From: Oligoflexia bacterium
Lineage (GTDB): Bacteria > Myxococcota_A > UBA796 > UBA2385
Direction of reading: 5' to 3'
Length of the DNA: 8,951 bases
Assembly (NCBI GenBank): GCA_013152105.1
Contig: JAADHA010000138.1
Coordinates: forward strand, 1-8,951
This document shows positions 1 through 8,718 of the stretch, in pieces; within the stretch, counting starts at the first letter, position 1, and every line of letters starts with the position of its first letter. Under the pieces are notes generated by a model that was not told the origin of the DNA, ran no database searches, and saw nothing but the letters and a program-made list of their open reading frames with translations. A program made the position numbers and the translations under genes.

Positions 1-178
1 AGCCCCTGAAACCTGTCAACGCACCGTGACAATTCGTTACGTATTCGCGAGACTTGTGGCCGCATTCCGACTCCACGCCTCCTGACATTGCGCCTCATGG
101 AGCAGTAGCCATCGCGGTTTTCGACGTGCCCACGGGTAGAGGGTGGAGCATAATAGGTGGCATGATATTTGTTGCAAT
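1..178. other. AT-richer left edge without a supported gene
   Basis: This stretch is clearly less GC-rich than the rest of the window. Short open frames exist on both strands, for example minus-strand ATGs near 65, 87 and 97 that run off the left edge. Their third codon positions show only about half to two thirds G/C, unlike the strongly G/C-biased genes nearby. I therefore do not call a gene. The stretch may be the upstream region of a minus-strand gene lying beyond the left edge, because a leftward promoter candidate sits at its right side. Confidence 0.5.
150..177 (-). promoter_or_regulatory. Candidate sigma-70-type promoter pointing left
   Basis: Read on the minus strand, TTGCAA (177-172) and TATTAT (155-150) are separated by 16 bases. 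This is close to the TTGACA / 17 bp / TATAAT consensus. It lies in the most AT-rich part of the window and would drive transcription toward the left edge. No start site or downstream gene can be confirmed here, so this is a motif match only. Confidence 0.3.
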
Positions 179-421
179 CTAGTCAATCTGTGCTGGCTGG
201 TGCGCACCACGGGCGCTCCAGGTTGAGCTGTGGATAATCCCGCGGGGCCCGCAGCAGGTTGTGAGCACCACGCGGATCACCTGGGCATCGTCGCCGTGGA
301 GAACCCGGTGGCTGGGGATGCCGCCGTTGTCGGTGCCGCGGTACTCTGCATGTAGCGCTGGCCCCGGGGCCAGTTGAGACCCGGGGGCTGGACTCCCCGC
401 GGGGTCAGAACCCGCCTTCAC
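179..421 (-). CDS. Possible small hypothetical protein or gene remnant (80 aa)
   Basis: An open frame begins with GTG at 421-419 and ends in TAG at 179-181. I do not recognise the product. In favour of coding, codons from about 345 down to 225 use G or C at the third position in roughly nine of ten cases, as in the confident genes of this window. The first 20 or so codons and the last 15 are less biased. There is no convincing ribosome binding site, and the GTG merely overlaps the TGA of another weak open frame. The protein has no signal peptide or membrane segment; its middle contains two adjacent cysteines (TTCCGPRG). It could be a true small gene downstream of the DUF4157 gene, the remains of a longer one, or chance. 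Confidence 0.25.
   Translation of the reverse strand: MKAGSDPAGSPAPGSQLAPGPALHAEYRGTDNGGIPSHRVLHGDDAQVIRVVLTTCCGPRGIIHSSTWSARGAHQPAQID
229..237 (-). promoter_or_regulatory. Single DnaA-box-like 9-mer
   Basis: TGTGGATAA on the plus strand is the exact complement of the classical DnaA box TTATCCACA. Only one perfect copy was seen in this gene-poor region, with no cluster and no origin-associated gene nearby. It is reported as a motif, not as an origin. Confidence 0.2.
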
Positions 422-544
422 CCACGCCGATCGTCGCGGGAAAGACGCCCGCCCTCCCAGTCACTGACCGGCTCTGTCAGACCAAGACCGTTTTCCCTGG
501 AACGGGACTCCGACTGAGAGTTGCCGTCAAGGGGGCCGACAGTC

Positions 545-585
545 TCGCTTGAAACTGTGTCGCTTGAAACTGTGTCGCTTGAAAC
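545..585. repeat. 15-bp direct repeat, nearly three copies
   Basis: TCGCTTGAAAC occurs at 545-555, 560-570 and 575-585, each spaced by exactly 15 bases. The four bases between copies are TGTG both times, so two full units and an 11-base partial third are present. They lie about 75-115 bases beyond the DUF4157 stop codon on its transcript. A unit of 15 keeps frame, and in one minus-strand frame it reads VSSDT-like pentapeptides, but that frame is not otherwise convincing. Function unknown. Confidence 0.7.
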
Positions 586-601
586 GCGCCCAATGTCAGA
601 A

Positions 602-643
602 GGCCTGAACCCCAGCAGGGCGCAGGTCGTGGGAGACCAGGCC
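602..643 (-). terminator. Hairpin 3' of the DUF4157 gene, possible terminator
   Basis: GGCCTG (602-607) is complementary to CAGGCC (638-643). Inside it, 610-614 pairs with 630-634, leaving a 15-base apical loop. In minus-strand RNA the last inner pair is a G-U wobble, while the plus-strand RNA would have a C-A mismatch, so the fold favours the DUF4157 transcript. It begins about 18 bases after the TAG at 664-662. The following minus-strand sequence (TTCTGACATTG) is only weakly T-rich, so it is not a textbook intrinsic terminator and could instead be a 3'-end stabilising stem. Confidence 0.33.
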
Positions 644-661
644 CGGGCCACACAGTCGCGC

Positions 662-4363
<3,702 letters not shown>

Positions 4364-4501
4364 GCAAGTCCCCTGATGGTACGTCTTTACACGTTAGCAC
4401 GAGGTCGCCGCACCAGGGCAGCCGGGTTGCGATGCCTGCGGGATTTCACAGTCCGGCACCAAGCCATTGCGCCGCACAAGCGCAACGAGTACGTTGCCGC
4501 C
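4364..4501. promoter_or_regulatory. Divergent intergenic region between DUF4157 and helical-repeat genes
   Basis: These 138 bases separate two genes transcribed away from each other, so they should hold both promoters. The least GC-rich part is about 4376-4400. On the minus strand, AGGGGA just upstream of 4363 is the ribosome binding site of the DUF4157 gene. I find no promoter with good -35 and -10 boxes on either strand, and no clear operator, although several ACGT tetramers are clustered at 4381-4394. Confidence 0.4.
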
Positions 4502-5494
4502 ATGTCGGACGTGCTGCGAGGCTTGGAAACTGCCGAGAATGCCTGCCTGATCGGCCCCTCCGGCGACCGCGTCCTGGCTCAACTGGACGCACTCGCGGGC
4601 TCCGGCGGCCCGGTTGATCCCGGGTTGCGGGGCCGGACCCTGCTACGGCGCGCCGAGCTCCAGACATTCCGCAAGGCCTACGCCGCCGCCGTGGCTGACG
4701 TGCAGGCCGCTGGCCGCCTGCTCCAGGATGATCCGCATCGCAGCGTGCAGGCTGAACTGCTGGCCGCCCGCCTGCTGAACCGCACCTTGCGCCGCGACGC
4801 GGCACGACAGACCCTGGCCCACGCGCAGCGTTCGGCCGCCGCGGGCCCGGCTCCAGAACGGCTGGCCCTGGCCATGACCCAGGCCGAACTCGCCCTGGAC
4901 GCCGGCCAGCAGGACCCGGCAGCCCTCTCCTTCGAGCGTGCCCTGGGCCTTGCCCGCACCGACGCGGTTGCCCATGACCGCCTGCAGGCGCTGCTTGGCC
5001 TCTCCGCCCTGGCCATGCTGCGTGACGACCCGGTCGCGGCCTCGCATCGCCTGCGCCAGGCCCTGGATCTGGCTCACGCCCACCAGGACGCCCAGAACGG
5101 CGCAGAGATCGCGCTGTCCCTGGGCTCCGTGCTGCTTCGCCTGAAGGACCGCGCAGGGGCACGTTCAGCCCTGGAACAGGCCGCCTCCCGAGCCGACCTT
5201 CCTGGGGTCCTCGCCCCCAGCGTGCTCTCGCTGCTGGCCCACATCGCCTTTGACGACAAGCGCCTGGACGACACGGTCCGCTACGCGATCGCCGCCGCAA
5301 AGGCGGGCGCTGCCCACGGCAACGCTGGCGTGTACGCTGACGGCACCATCCTCGCCGCTCGTGCCCAGCACGACGCCGGCCAGCTTGCAGCCGCCCGCCT
5401 GACCCTGGACGCTGGCCAGAACGTGCTGCGCGACCGAGGCGAAGACAAGCTCGCCGACATCGTCAAGCTGGCTGGCCGAGACTGGCCCGGCTGA
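4502..5494 (+). CDS. Alpha-helical repeat (TPR-like) protein, 330 aa
   Basis: The predicted product is almost entirely alpha-helical, with repeated helix pairs rich in Ala, Leu, Arg and Asp. Segments such as ALSFERALGLARTD, AASHRLRQALDLAHAH and ARSALEQAASRADLP have the spacing of tetratricopeptide-type repeats over most of residues 40-320. TPR proteins usually act as protein-binding scaffolds or chaperones; no enzyme motif is visible. There is no signal peptide or membrane segment, so it is probably cytoplasmic. ATG 4502 was chosen because the protein-like sequence begins there; the frame is open upstream to ATG 4376, but that would consume the divergent promoter region. No strong ribosome binding site precedes 4502. 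It is first of three same-strand genes and divergent from the DUF4157 gene, so a partner or chaperone role is possible but unproven. Confidence 0.8.
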   Translation: MSDVLRGLETAENACLIGPSGDRVLAQLDALAGSGGPVDPGLRGRTLLRRAELQTFRKAYAAAVADVQAAGRLLQDDPHRSVQAELLAARLLNRTLRRDAARQTLAHAQRSAAAGPAPERLALAMTQAELALDAGQQDPAALSFERALGLARTDAVAHDRLQALLGLSALAMLRDDPVAASHRLRQALDLAHAHQDAQNGAEIALSLGSVLLRLKDRAGARSALEQAASRADLPGVLAPSVLSLLAHIAFDDKRLDDTVRYAIAAAKAGAAHGNAGVYADGTILAARAQHDAGQLAAARLTLDAGQNVLRDRGEDKLADIVKLAGRDWPG

Positions 5495-5528
5495 GCGTCC
5501 AGAACCGCTCCGAAGCGCAGGAGACAGC

Positions 5529-6005
5529 ATGGGTCTACGCAGTCGCATCAAGGGACGCTTGAAAGCAGCGTTCGGGCAGGGTGCGGCAGCCTCGAAGCCT
5601 GCGGGTCAAGCCACGCCGACCTCAGCACCGACCTCAGCACCGACCTCAGCACCGACCTCAGCACCGACCGCTCCAGCGGGGGCCATGCCCACGACCTCGG
5701 CCACGCCGCCGCCAGCTACGCCGCTGCCTGCTGTGGTCGCGCCCTCCGAAGATGCCGCTCGACAGGCCAAGATCGACCGTCACCGGATCAAGACCAGGGC
5801 CGGCCTGTTGAAGTGGCTCGGCCAGCAGGACGAGGGGCAGGCCAGCATGGCCGACATGCACGACTACACCGAGCGTCGCTTCTTCGTGGCGCATCGCGGC
5901 TTCAGCGACCTGATGGAGCAGCTCACGGACCAGGGTCTGATCGATTTCGATCCAGAAGGCGGCCTCTGCACCATCACCGATGCAGGTCGCGCCTGGAATG
6001 CCTGA
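5529..6005 (+). CDS. Small protein with basic N-terminal helix, TSAP linker and winged-helix-like C-terminus
   Basis: The product has 158 residues and starts at an ATG preceded by AGGAGA, 34 bases after the helical-repeat gene, so co-transcription is likely. Residues 1-16 form a basic amphipathic helix (MGLRSRIKGRLKAAFG) that could bind membrane or nucleic acid. Residues 28-72 are a Pro/Thr/Ala/Ser-rich disordered linker with TSAP repeats. Residues about 85-157 look like a winged helix: helices around 86-100 and 106-136, then QGLIDFDPEGGLCTITDAG, which reads as a strand-turn-strand wing. Winged helices often bind DNA but also serve as protein interaction modules. I do not recognise the family and no function is assigned; the fold is judged by eye. 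Confidence 0.8.
   Translation: MGLRSRIKGRLKAAFGQGAAASKPAGQATPTSAPTSAPTSAPTSAPTAPAGAMPTTSATPPPATPLPAVVAPSEDAARQAKIDRHRIKTRAGLLKWLGQQDEGQASMADMHDYTERRFFVAHRGFSDLMEQLTDQGLIDFDPEGGLCTITDAGRAWNA
5616..5669 (+). repeat. 12-bp tandem repeat coding TSAP units
   Basis: CCGACCTCAGCA is repeated four times without change (5616-5627, 5628-5639, 5640-5651, 5652-5663), followed by a half unit to 5669. It encodes the TSAP repeats in the linker of the winged-helix-like protein. Identical copies at the DNA level imply recent slippage or duplication. Confidence 0.95.
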
Positions 6006-6036
6006 GCCCGCGGTCACTCGGCGCGGCGGGGATTAG

Positions 6037-6064
6037 TTGCCCTCTGAGTGGGTTACTTGATAGT
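6037..6064 (+). promoter_or_regulatory. Weak promoter candidate upstream of the DUF4476 gene
   Basis: TTGCCC (6037-6042) and GATAGT (6059-6064) are spaced by 16 bases, each matching four of six consensus positions. They lie in the 96-base gap before the DUF4476 gene, which is longer than the gap between the two preceding genes. A small inverted repeat, GTGC-(5)-GCAC at 6063-6075, overlaps the expected start point and could be an operator. Both are motif matches only. Confidence 0.25.
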
Positions 6065-6101
6065 GCGCAATGCACGAACCAAGCCATCCACAGGAGGCCC
6101 C

Positions 6102-6755
6102 ATGTCCATCGCGCTCGCCCTCCTCATCTTTGCGACCGGTCCAAGCCTGGCCACCGACCGCCAAGCGACCAACCCTCCAGCCGACCAGATCCTCTTCATC
6201 GTGGATCAGGCTCGCCAGGAAGTTGCCTCCATGGACAGCCTGATCGACGACGCCGACCGGACCTCAGTCCGGCGTGAACTACACGCCAAGGCGCTCCGGC
6301 TGGACCAACTGCTGCAGCAGCTCGAGCAGCAATCGGCGACCGCCCAGGTCTCGGGTGGGGTCGACATCCATGCCGGTCCGAGCGGCCTCCACATCGCGAT
6401 CAACACGATGAATACTGATGACCCGACTGACGCTGAACCCGTCGAGAATGTCAATCTCGGGGCGCCCGCCCAGGCCTATTCGGCGGCCGACTTCCGTGCG
6501 GTACAAGCAGCGGTCCAGGCCGAAGACTTCTCGACTGGCAAGCTGGCCTTGCTGCGCTCTGCCGCCGCCGACCGCTGGTTCTCCGTGGACCAGGTTCGCC
6601 AGCTTGTGCAGGGCCTGTCCTTTGGCTCGGACAAGGTAGAAGCGGCCGCGATCCTGTATCCGCACGTCGTGGACCTCCAGAACTGGTACCTGGTCTACGA
6701 CGCCTTCGACTTCGACTCGGACAAGCAGGCCCTGCGCGACCGGGTCGGTCGCTGA
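6102..6755 (+). CDS. Exported DUF4476-domain protein, 217 aa
   Basis: ATG 6102 follows AGGAGG with a four-base spacer; an in-frame GTG at 6048 would lie upstream of this strong site and is not preferred. Residues 1-17 form a short hydrophobic signal-like segment ending SLA before TD, so export to the periplasm or cell surface is likely, though the n-region lacks a basic residue. Residues about 25-75 are charged and helical with a Gln/Leu-rich coiled coil. Residues about 131-215 match DUF4476: an initial F, a D/E-F-x-x-GK-type motif (EDFSTGKLALL), WFSVDQVRQLVQGLSF, and a terminal LQNWYLVYDAFDFDSDK. DUF4476 has no established molecular function and is found in extracytoplasmic proteins of Bacteroidetes and Myxococcota. 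It is last in the plus-strand group and convergent with the dehydrogenase gene. Confidence 0.85.
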   Translation: MSIALALLIFATGPSLATDRQATNPPADQILFIVDQARQEVASMDSLIDDADRTSVRRELHAKALRLDQLLQQLEQQSATAQVSGGVDIHAGPSGLHIAINTMNTDDPTDAEPVENVNLGAPAQAYSAADFRAVQAAVQAEDFSTGKLALLRSAAADRWFSVDQVRQLVQGLSFGSDKVEAAAILYPHVVDLQNWYLVYDAFDFDSDKQALRDRVGR

Positions 6756-6769
6756 GCCGACTTTCAGCC

Positions 6770-6785
6770 ATGGGCATCAGCCCAT
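6770..6785. terminator. Hairpin at convergent gene ends, possible bidirectional terminator
   Basis: ATGGGC (6770-6775) and GCCCAT (6780-6785) form a perfect six-base-pair stem with a four-base loop. It sits between the DUF4476 stop and the last codons of the dehydrogenase gene, where both transcripts must end. It overlaps the dehydrogenase stop codon, and neither side has a T-run, so a Rho-independent role is uncertain. Confidence 0.3.
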
Positions 6786-7565
6786 CCAGGCGCCGCCGTT
6801 GATGTCGATGCCTTGACCGGTCACGCCGCGCGCGTCCGGGCTGAGCAGCCAAGCGACCACACCCGCGATGTCGCGGGGCTTTCCCATCCGGCCCAGGGGA
6901 ACCCCTCTCATCGCCTTGGCCAGGGCGTTGTCGTAGGACAGGTCCATCGCGCTGGCCATGCCCTGGATGCCCTCGCGAGCCATGTCGGTGTCGATCCAGC
7001 CGGGGCAGACGGCGTTGACCTGGATGCGCTCGGCGGCCACCTCCAGCGCCAAGGCCCGAACCAGCCCCAGCAAGGCCGTCTTGCTGGCGCAATAGCCCGT
7101 GTGGCCGGGGATACCGATCCGGCTGAGCACGCTGGCGATCACCACCATGTGTCGGGTCGACGGGCCATCGTCGAGGTGCCGCTGGGCGGCTCGCAGGCAG
7201 GAGTAGGTGCCGATCAGGTTGGTCTGGATGAGCTCGTCGAAGCGGTCCTGGGGGCCGGGGTAGTTGGGACCGCCCAGGCCCGCGTTGGCGATGACGCCCC
7301 GCAGGGGACCCATGACGGTGGCACATTCGTCGACGGCATCATCGACCAGACCGCGGTCGCGGATGTCGCAGGGCCCGACGTGGACCGCGCTGGCGCCGGC
7401 GTCCATGGCGGCCTTGGCGGTGGCTTGCAGGCGAGCGGTGTCGCGGGCCAACAGCGACAGCTTGGCGCCTTCTTGAGCCAGCCGCAGGGCGATGGCCTGG
7501 CCGATCCCGGTGCCGGCGCCGGTGATGAGGAAGTGCTGGCTTTGCTGACGGGGGAGGTCGGACAT
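6777..7565 (-). CDS. Short-chain dehydrogenase/reductase (SDR)
   Basis: The 262-residue product has the usual length of a classical SDR, an NAD(P)-dependent oxidoreductase with a Rossmann fold. Visible motifs are the cofactor-binding TGAGTGIG (residues 15-22), NAG (94-96), structural N116, and the catalytic S145, Y158 and K162 in YCASK. PGWIDT (188-193) follows the active site, and the end has the family's VTGQGIDINGG. R41, after the second strand (LLAR), suggests a preference for NADP(H). The overall pattern resembles 3-oxoacyl-ACP reductase-like SDRs, but the substrate cannot be told from sequence. ATG 7565 has GGAG seven bases upstream. The gene starts 28 bases after the nucleosidase stop and is last in its operon. 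All key residues are intact; it looks cytoplasmic. Confidence 0.95.
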   Translation of the reverse strand: MSDLPRQQSQHFLITGAGTGIGQAIALRLAQEGAKLSLLARDTARLQATAKAAMDAGASAVHVGPCDIRDRGLVDDAVDECATVMGPLRGVIANAGLGGPNYPGPQDRFDELIQTNLIGTYSCLRAAQRHLDDGPSTRHMVVIASVLSRIGIPGHTGYCASKTALLGLVRALALEVAAERIQVNAVCPGWIDTDMAREGIQGMASAMDLSYDNALAKAMRGVPLGRMGKPRDIAGVVAWLLSPDARGVTGQGIDINGGAWMG

Positions 7566-7593
7566 GGGGGCGCTCCGGTTCGGTGCCCAGAGG

Positions 7594-8256
7594 CTATCCC
7601 ACGGTGCGGAGCAGGTCAGGGAGCAAGCCCGGGAGGAGGGGTGCCAGACCTTGCTGCACCAGTCGAAGCGCCTGGGCCTTGAAGCGGGCGACATCGAGCG
7701 GACCAGGACGAGGGCGTGGGTCTCCAGTACCGCCGCCTGCCAGATCGCTGACCACCTTGATGACGCGAAGGGGGACGCCCGCGTCTGTGCAGGCGAGCAA
7801 GACCCCCGCGGCCTCCATCTCGCACACCACACCGCCCATCTTTGCCAGGGCTGCGCGGCGGGCGGGATCGAAGACCGGGTCGGCCACGGTGACCACGGTC
7901 CCCCGAGGCTGGCCCAGGGGGCTCAGGCGGGTGTCCGCAGGGCCGCCCTGATTGTCGGAAGCGAGCATGATCCGGTCCCCATGAACCACGTCCCCGACGG
8001 ACAGCTCTGGCACCAGAGCCCCGCAGGTGCCCAGGTTGAGCACGACCTGGGCGGGCCACCGAGCCAAGGTCGCCGCCGTGCGCTGACGGGCCTTGACGAA
8101 GCCGACCCCACAGGTGAGCACGGCGACTCGAGCGCCGCCCAGGCGTCCCTCGACCAGTCGCAGCCCCTGGGGACGAGGTCGCGACAGGGCCGCAATCAAG
8201 GGTGCGGTCTCGGCCCGCATGGCACCGACCAGCAGGAAGCGCGGAGCGGTGCCCAA
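7594..8256 (-). CDS. Nucleosidase/phosphorylase-superfamily protein, MTAN-like
   Basis: The 220-residue product belongs to the nucleoside phosphorylase superfamily and is closest by eye to 5'-methylthioadenosine/S-adenosylhomocysteine nucleosidases, which cleave the N-glycosidic bond of adenine thio-nucleosides. GAMRAE (residues 11-16) aligns with GAMEEE, so E16 would match the catalytic-site Glu. NLGTCGAL (74-81) aligns with NTGSAGGL. CEMEAAG (145-151) supplies E148, which contacts the ribose, and VSDLA (169-173) supplies D171, the proton donor. Futalosine hydrolase and hopanoid-associated HpnG-type enzymes share these features and cannot be excluded. I chose TTG 8256 because the first strand, FLLVGAM, must be included and no ATG lies before it in the right place. 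The TTG is two bases after the lipoprotein stop, suggesting translational coupling. An ATG at 8220 would truncate the first strand. Confidence 0.85.
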   Translation of the reverse strand: MGTAPRFLLVGAMRAETAPLIAALSRPRPQGLRLVEGRLGGARVAVLTCGVGFVKARQRTAATLARWPAQVVLNLGTCGALVPELSVGDVVHGDRIMLASDNQGGPADTRLSPLGQPRGTVVTVADPVFDPARRAALAKMGGVVCEMEAAGVLLACTDAGVPLRVIKVVSDLAGGGTGDPRPRPGPLDVARFKAQALRLVQQGLAPLLPGLLPDLLRTVG

Positions 8257-8258
8257 GC

Positions 8259-8675
8259 CTATGGTCCGACCGTGACTTCCATCTCGGCCCGCTGAGACCC
8301 GGTCTGAACGAACATGGTGCCGGTTCCCTCCAGCCGCCAGGTGGCCACATTGTCCGCGACACTGGCGAAGTCCAGGGGGTCGAAGCGCAGGACCATCGGA
8401 CCGTTCAACAGTGCTTCGTCGCAGTAGAGCCAGACGATCCACTCGTCCCCCACGACGGGTTCATCGGGGCCGATGTAGTCGATCCGGTTCTCGTCGCAGC
8501 CCTGGAAGTCGACCGTACCGGTGGTGCCGCCAGCGTCAGCGTCGGTCTGGCTGGTTCCTTCCGTAGAAGCAGTGCCGTCCAAGCCGGGGATGGTGCAGGC
8601 AGTCAAAAGCACCATCAGAAGCACCGTCATGAGCGCATTTGGCGCCAGGTGGTGGTGGGTCGGGGCGCTGCGCAT
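8259..8675 (-). CDS. Small predicted lipoprotein, 138 aa
   Basis: ATG 8675 gives a signal peptide with a His-rich n-region, hydrophobic stretch MTVLLMVLL (16-24) and lipobox LTAC, so lipidation at C27 and envelope anchoring are likely. A short Thr/Asp/Gly-rich tether (about 33-54) follows. The remaining 85 residues alternate hydrophobic and polar positions like a beta-sandwich: YIGPDEPVVGDEWIVWLYCD, MVLRFDP, ATWRLEGTGTMFVQTG and AEMEVTVG. The pattern is reminiscent of bacterial Ig-like domains, and C60 and C85 could form a disulfide. No family was recognised. An AAGG lies nine bases upstream of this start; the alternative start at 8735 would add 20 residues ahead of a normal signal peptide and overlap the previous gene's end. 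It lies between the edge-cut gene and the nucleosidase on the same strand. Confidence 0.8.
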   Translation of the reverse strand: MRSAPTHHHLAPNALMTVLLMVLLTACTIPGLDGTASTEGTSQTDADAGGTTGTVDFQGCDENRIDYIGPDEPVVGDEWIVWLYCDEALLNGPMVLRFDPLDFASVADNVATWRLEGTGTMFVQTGSQRAEMEVTVGP

Positions 8676-8718
8676 GGCCGGACCTTGGAAGTGGGAGCTG
8701 AGGCTGCGGGCCAGCTTA

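Larger units (their letters stand above)
422..661. other. Gene-poor region downstream of the DUF4157 gene
   Basis: I see no confident gene between the stop of the DUF4157 gene at 662 and the weak frame ending at 421. A 109-codon minus-strand frame (418-747, GTG start) crosses this stretch. It overlaps the DUF4157 C-terminus in another frame, has no ribosome binding site, and its codon bias is weaker than that of the real genes. The region does hold three 15-bp direct repeats (545-585) and an RNA-like hairpin (602-643). Confidence 0.5.

Noticed and set aside
1..65. Partial minus-strand gene beginning at ATG 65 and running off the left edge
   Set aside because: Only 21 codons visible, with third positions not G/C-biased. 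A GGAG nearby is not enough to support a call.
229..237. Replication origin
   Set aside because: Only one perfect DnaA box, no cluster, no AT-rich unwinding element beside it, and no dnaA, dnaN or parAB gene in the window.
399..415. tRNA T-arm-like stem with a seven-base loop
   Set aside because: The loop lacks the conserved purine-A after TTC, and no acceptor, D or anticodon arm can be drawn around it.
545..585. CRISPR array
   Set aside because: Repeats are 11-15 bases with only four-base gaps and no variable spacers or cas genes.
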